From Mesorhizobium sp. WSM3862 (GTDB taxonomy: Bacteria > Pseudomonadota > Alphaproteobacteria > Rhizobiales > Rhizobiaceae): a DNA stretch of 64,000 nt. The notes below the pieces were generated by a model. The model was not told the origin of the DNA. It ran no database searches and saw nothing but the letters and a program-made list of their open reading frames with translations. This document shows, piece after piece, positions 61,144 to 64,000 of the stretch. How positions within the stretch are numbered: the stretch's first letter is position 1; the number at the start of each line of letters is the position of its first letter. The position numbers and the translations under genes were made by a program. The DNA lies in contig NZ_NSGE01000009.1 in assembly GCF_002294985.1 (NCBI RefSeq), forward strand, positions 164,734 through 228,733, in the 5' to 3' direction.

Positions 61144-63525
61144 CTACTGCTCCCATTTCCAGCCGAGAACCTCGGGCATGTCCTGCCCATGCTCGCGGAT
61201 ATAGGCCCGGTGCTCGATCAGCTTGCCTTCCATCGCCTGCTTCAGCCGGATATGCGCGCCGGCCGGGTCGGAAATGCGGTCGAGCACGCCCAAGACGAGA
61301 TGATAGCGGTCGAGGCCATTGAGGACGGTCATGTCGAAGGGCGTCGTCGTCGTCCCTTCCTCATTGTAGCCGCGCACGTGGATGTTGTCGTGGTTGGTCC
61401 GCCGGTAAGTCAGGCGATGGATGGTCCATGGATAGCCGTGATACGCGAAGATGACTGGCTTATCGGCCGTGAAAAGCGCGTCGAATTCACGATCCGACAG
61501 GCCGTGCGGGTGGTGTTCCTTGGGCTGCAAAGTCATCAGGTCGACTATGTTGACCACCCGCACCTTGAGGCCGGGAACGTGGCGTTTCAGAATTTGGACC
61601 GCGGCCAGCGTCTCGAGCGTCGGCACGTCGCCGGCGCAGGCCATCACCACATCCGGCTCTGCCCCGCCGTCGGTCGACGCCCACTCCCATATGCCGATAC
61701 CGGCCTTGCAGTGGACTTTCGCCTCGGTGATCGACAGCCACTGCCAGGAATTGGCTTTGCCGGCGACGATCACGTTGATGCGGTTCCATGTCCGAAGCAC
61801 ATGATCCGTCACGCAAAGCAGGCTGTTGGCATCCGCCGGCAGATAGACGCGCACGATGTCCGCCTTCTTGTTCAAGGCGACATCGATGAAGCCCGGATCC
61901 TGATGGCTGAAGCCATTGTGCTCCTGCTGCCAGACATGGCTCGACAACAAATAGTTCAAGGACGCAATCGGCCGCCGCCACGGCAGCTTGCCGCAGGCAT
62001 CCAGCCATTTCGCATGCTGGTTGAACATGGAATCGACAATGTGCGTGAAGGCCTCGTAGCAGGAGAACAGGCCGTGCCGGCCGGTAAGCAGATAGCCTTC
62101 CAGCCAGCCCTGACAGGTATGCTCGGACAGGATTTCCAGAACCCTGCCTTCGCGGCCGAGATGCACATCTTCGGGCAGAATCTTTTCCATCCAGGCGCGC
62201 TCGGTCACCTCGAAGACGTCCTGCAGCCGGTTCGAAGCCGTCTCGTCGGGACCGACAATGCGGAAGTTTTTGGCGCTTTGGTTCAATGCCATGACGTCGC
62301 GCAGGAAACCGCCCATCACACGGGTCGACTCTGCTTTCACGCCGCCGGGCTGCTGGACAGATACGGCATGCTCTTGCAGGCTTGGCAGTTGGAGGGAGCG
62401 GCGCAGCAGGCCGCCATTGGCATGCGGATTGAAGCTCATGCGTCTGCCGCCTTGCGGGGCAGTGGCGCGGATCATGGCCACTGGCGCGCCCTCGGCATCG
62501 AAAAGCTCTTCGGGCCGATAACTTCTCAGCCACTCCTCGAGCATCTTCAGATGCGCAGGGTTTTCGGCGAGACCGGAGAGCGGAACCTGATGCGCGCGCC
62601 AGAATCCTTCGGTCTTCAGCCCGTCGACCTCCTTGGGGCCTGTCCAGCCCTTCGGGCTTCTAAGGATGATCATCGGCCATTTCGGCCGGCCGTCGGCAGT
62701 CTCTCCGCCGCTGCGCGCCGCCTGCTGAATTGCCTGGATGCGGTCCAGCGCATCGTCGAGTACGACGGCCATCCGCTCATGCATCAGGGGCGGATCGTCA
62801 CCCTCGACGAACAGCGGTTCGTAGCCATAGCCGACGAATAGCGCCCGCAATTCTTCGTCAGAGATGCGGGCGAGAATGGTGGGACTGGCGATCTTATAGC
62901 CGTTGAGATGGAGGATCGGCAGCACCGCGCCGTCCTGCGCCGGGTTGAGGAACTTGTTGCAGTGCCAGGATGTGGCGAGCGGGCCGGTTTCCGCCTCGCC
63001 GTCGCCGACGACGCAGGCGACGATAAGATCCGGGTTGTCGAAGGCCGCGCCAAAGGCATGCGAAAGCGCGTAGCCGAGCTCGCCGCCTTCATGGATCGAC
63101 CCGGGCACATCGGGAGCGGCATGGCTCGGGATGCCTCCCGGAAAGGAAAACTGCCGGAAGAGCGTCCTCATTCCGGCCTCTTCGAGGGAAATATCCGGAT
63201 TGATCTCGCTATAGGTGCCTTCGAGATAGCTGTTTGCAACCATGGCCGGTCCGCCATGGCCGGGGCCGCAGATGTAAATAACGTTGACATCGCGAAGTCT
63301 GATCGCGCGGTTGAGATGCGCGTATATGAAGCTGAGGCCCGGCGAGGTTCCCCAATGCCCAAGCAGCCTGGGCTTGACGTGCGCCAGCCGAAGCGGCTCG
63401 CGAAGCAGCGGATTGTCGAGTAGATAGATCTGCCCGACAGTCAGGTAGTTGGCGGCACGCCAGTAGGCATCGATGTCGTGCAGCTCCTGTGCGGACAAGC
63501 GATTGGTGCTGGGATGCGTGGTCAT
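61144..63525 (-). CDS. xfp: Xylulose-5-phosphate/fructose-6-phosphate phosphoketolase
   Basis: This 793-residue enzyme shows the phosphoketolase motifs GPGHGGPA (residues 87-94), LEGTYSEINP, FPGGIPSHAAPDVPGSIHEG in parts, and GDGEAETGP (174-182, thiamine diphosphate and Mg binding), with QEHNGFSHQDPG and YHGYPWTIHRL farther on. It splits xylulose 5-phosphate, and perhaps fructose 6-phosphate, into acetyl phosphate plus a triose or tetrose phosphate. AAGGAGTCGG precedes ATG 63525. It is the first gene of the ackA operon; upstream lies a decayed thuA copy and no clear promoter. Confidence 0.96.
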   Translation of the reverse strand: MTTHPSTNRLSAQELHDIDAYWRAANYLTVGQIYLLDNPLLREPLRLAHVKPRLLGHWGTSPGLSFIYAHLNRAIRLRDVNVIYICGPGHGGPAMVANSYLEGTYSEINPDISLEEAGMRTLFRQFSFPGGIPSHAAPDVPGSIHEGGELGYALSHAFGAAFDNPDLIVACVVGDGEAETGPLATSWHCNKFLNPAQDGAVLPILHLNGYKIASPTILARISDEELRALFVGYGYEPLFVEGDDPPLMHERMAVVLDDALDRIQAIQQAARSGGETADGRPKWPMIILRSPKGWTGPKEVDGLKTEGFWRAHQVPLSGLAENPAHLKMLEEWLRSYRPEELFDAEGAPVAMIRATAPQGGRRMSFNPHANGGLLRRSLQLPSLQEHAVSVQQPGGVKAESTRVMGGFLRDVMALNQSAKNFRIVGPDETASNRLQDVFEVTERAWMEKILPEDVHLGREGRVLEILSEHTCQGWLEGYLLTGRHGLFSCYEAFTHIVDSMFNQHAKWLDACGKLPWRRPIASLNYLLSSHVWQQEHNGFSHQDPGFIDVALNKKADIVRVYLPADANSLLCVTDHVLRTWNRINVIVAGKANSWQWLSITEAKVHCKAGIGIWEWASTDGGAEPDVVMACAGDVPTLETLAAVQILKRHVPGLKVRVVNIVDLMTLQPKEHHPHGLSDREFDALFTADKPVIFAYHGYPWTIHRLTYRRTNHDNIHVRGYNEEGTTTTPFDMTVLNGLDRYHLVLGVLDRISDPAGAHIRLKQAMEGKLIEHRAYIREHGQDMPEVLGWKWEQ

Positions 63526-63644
63526 TTCCGACTCCTTCGCTGTTCCAAACTCACCCGGCTGAGACACAACGCATGGACGTCACCGCCGGTTCATGACCGG
63601 TCGGCGCCGCGAGCGGGCCCCATTGGGACACGCGGCCCACCGCC

Positions 63645-63905
63645 AGGACATGAACTGGTAGCGTCGATGCGCGAAACGCGTCGGGCAATGCCGCGTTATA
63701 GCCGCCGAGGCCAGCGCCGTTTCGACCGCTTTGGTGAGTTGGCCTCTTCAGCTTTGCAAGCTTTGCACCATCAGGCCGACTTCGGCACCGCCGGCTCCAC
63801 GAAGGCCCCGGTGGTGCTTTCCACGCGCACGGCGAAGCTCTCCTCCTCGAGCATCGTTCCGACGACGCACGCCCGGGCGACCATCGCAGCAAAAAGTCGA
63901 GTCGA
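63645..63905 (-). pseudogene. Decayed partial copy of the ThuA-domain gene
   Basis: The sequence matches the intact thuA gene block by block: ACATGAACTGGTA (63648-63660), GCGAAACGCGTCG, TATAGCCGCCGAGGCC, TTTCGACCGCTTTGGTGAG and, after a deletion of about 40 bases, CACGCGCACGGCGAAGC and CCTCGAGCATCG. On the minus strand one frame still reads NGAGLGGYNAALPDAFRAST against NGVGLGGYHGGMGDAFREST in the intact protein. Frameshifts, a deletion and loss of both ends make it non-functional. Similarity to DNA upstream of thuA continues to about 63950 (GTCGAGCTTGA). The rest of 63526-64000 shows nothing recognisable. Confidence 0.8.
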
Positions 63906-64000
63906 GCTTGAGGGCAATGTAGGGCCGCAAACGCAAACGGCCTGCGTTGGCGGGCCGGTCTGGATTGGTGTGGGGATTTGGCTTGTCTGCCGGCGCTGCG

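Overview
The window looks like a chromosomal segment of an alphaproteobacterium of the order Hyphomicrobiales (Rhizobiales), most likely Mesorhizobium or a close relative. The reasons are the high GC content, the gene families, the dense ABC importers for sugars, phosphonates, peptides and polyamines, and short palindromic repeats of a type I associate with rhizobia (for example 4925-4969). This placement is inference; no rRNA or other phylogenetic marker is present.

Region 1 (1-10761) is a phosphonate locus. It holds a divergent, truncated phnF, then phnG, H, I, J, K and L, a hexapeptide acetyltransferase, and the importer phnC, D, E1 and E2. A Pho box, a TATAAT box and an inverted repeat that could be a PhnF operator lie between phnF and phnG. 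A small membrane-protein ORF sits on the opposite strand between phnI and phnJ, and the 3' end of phnJ runs into an interspersed repeat. phnM and phnN are not in the window.

Region 2 (10771-18516) is a sugar, glycoside or sugar-acid catabolic locus. One strand carries two TIM-barrel epimerase/isomerase genes flanking a Gfo/Idh/MocA dehydrogenase. The other carries a third epimerase, an enolase-superfamily enzyme, a FadR-type GntR regulator and a 2-hydroxyacid dehydrogenase. Region 3 (18536-23211) holds an amidase, a GFA-domain protein, an MFS exporter divergent from an AraC regulator, and a secreted cupin.

Region 4 (23245-34491) holds a CUT1 sugar importer with two ATPases, a TetR regulator, a UPF0261 (Tm-1-like) gene broken by a frameshift, an intact PEP-hydrolase-family gene, a cupin, an NTF2-like protein and an M24 peptidase. 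Region 5 (34834-40474) is a dipeptide-type ABC importer ending in an L-2-amino-thiazoline-4-carboxylate hydrolase-like gene. Palindromes of the form TGGT-N3-ACCA occur at the promoters of regions 2, 4 and 5 and suggest one shared GntR regulon.

Region 6 (40555-52457) looks like polyamine uptake and gamma-glutamylation catabolism: a PuuB-like oxidase, a PuuA-like ligase, an SDR, a PotABCD-type importer, a LuxR regulator with a 22-bp palindrome before it, a GntR regulator and a second glutamine-synthetase-like ligase. Region 7 (52470-58894) is an AraF/RbsA/RbsC-type monosaccharide importer with an SDR dehydrogenase and a DgoD-like sugar-acid dehydratase, next to a DgoR-like GntR gene flanked by TCATATGA palindromes. 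Region 8 (59064-64000) holds a ThuA-domain gene, acetate kinase and phosphoketolase. A decayed second copy of the thuA segment follows phosphoketolase, so the ackA-xfp pair is bracketed by related sequence.
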